Shown in pieces: positions 14,556-14,908 of a stretch of 14,908 bases of DNA. Position 1 is the first letter of the stretch, and each line of letters starts with the position of its first letter. Where the stretch lies: the NCBI GenBank assembly GCA_021775515.1, contig JAJFHR010000271.1, forward strand, positions 1-14,908, in the 5' to 3' direction. Position numbers and translations under genes: made by a program. The notes below the pieces were generated by a model. It saw only the letters and a list, made by a program, of their open reading frames with translations, ran no database searches and was not told where the DNA came from. This DNA is from Hyphomicrobiales bacterium. GTDB lineage: Bacteria > Pseudomonadota > Alphaproteobacteria > Rhizobiales > JAJFHR01.

Positions 14556-14908
14556 TCAAAGCCAATGGCCCGAGCGGAAGGAAATGAATAAAAGCAAAAG
14601 AGCTCCGCCAGCAAAGGCAGCGCCGGTATAAAATACCATTGAAGCGCCAAACATCTGCCACACCCCGCCTGCCAGCAGGCTGGCAAACAAAAGCGCAACA
14701 CCATTGACGAAATTATATATGCCAAACGCCGTGCCGCGCAATTGAACCGGAGCGCTGTCCGCTACCAGAACCGATAGCAATCCTTGCGTGAGCCCCAGAT
14801 GTACCCCCCATATCGCTACTCCAGCCATCACCATCACATATCCTGAAGCGCTGGCCAATGCCAGCTGGGCGAAAATGAGTGCAACGAAACCAAGTGCCAA
14901 CAAAATTC
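14556..14908 (-). CDS. MFS transporter, C-terminal part (N-terminus off window)
   Basis: Only the last about 117 residues of a major facilitator protein are in view; the frame stays open through the right edge, so the internal TTG near 14903 is not the real start. Four helices are visible. The segment APVQLRGTAFGIYNFVNG is the classic MFS loop and helix seen after the tenth helix, and VWQMFGASMVFYTGAAFA continues into the final helices. The C-terminus is short and basic (SFRSGHWL). The gene faces the flippase tail-to-tail with an 89-base gap in which I see no clear terminator. Substrate cannot be inferred. Confidence 0.88.
   Translation of the reverse strand, partial: ILLALGFVALIFAQLALASASGYVMVMAGVAIWGVHLGLTQGLLSVLVADSAPVQLRGTAFGIYNFVNGVALLFASLLAGGVWQMFGASMVFYTGAAFAGGALLLLFISFRSGHWL

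Overview
The window reads as a piece of an alphaproteobacterial chromosome. This is inferred from gene families and general look (moderate G+C, Tat-exported copper oxidase, c-type-heme hybrid kinase, compact gene spacing), not from a marker gene. There are twelve complete genes and two genes cut by the window edges. I see no rRNA, tRNA, CRISPR array, transposase or phage gene.

Left end (1-2153, minus strand): a two-gene operon of a Tat-exported two-domain multicopper oxidase followed, 3 bases after its stop, by a ZIP-family metal permease that carries an extra N-terminal extracytoplasmic domain and runs off the left edge. A good sigma70-like promoter sits upstream of the oxidase, and a Fur-box-like sequence lies across its spacer. 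Together they look like an oxidase-coupled, metal-regulated transport module, probably for iron; the metal is inferred.

Centre left (2210-6255): a LysR regulator is divergent from four plus-strand genes: an exported metallo-beta-lactamase-fold protein, a small exported SnoaL/DUF4440-like protein, a DoxX-family membrane protein and a zinc-independent quinone-reductase-like MDR enzyme. The last three are tightly packed. The heptamer TTTCCAA (either strand) recurs in the non-coding gaps around lysR and before the SnoaL-like gene, and may be the LysR operator. The cluster looks like an inducible redox or electrophile-detoxification unit. Its lactamase-fold member has lost one canonical Zn2-ligand histidine.

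Centre (6281-8241): an AraC-family regulator is convergent with the MDR gene and divergent from a threonine/serine dehydratase-like PLP enzyme. The shared gap holds a perfect 12-base palindrome.

Centre right (8352-11051): a large hybrid histidine kinase has a periplasmic sensor domain with a CYGCH heme c attachment motif, then HAMP, HisKA, HATPase and two receiver domains. No HPt domain or separate response regulator is next to it.

Right end (11078-14908): a two-EamA-domain drug/metabolite transporter (minus), a beta-carbonic anhydrase (minus), a Wzx-like polysaccharide/lipid flippase (plus) and the C-terminal part of an MFS transporter (minus, cut by the right edge). These look like ordinary, independently transcribed chromosomal genes.
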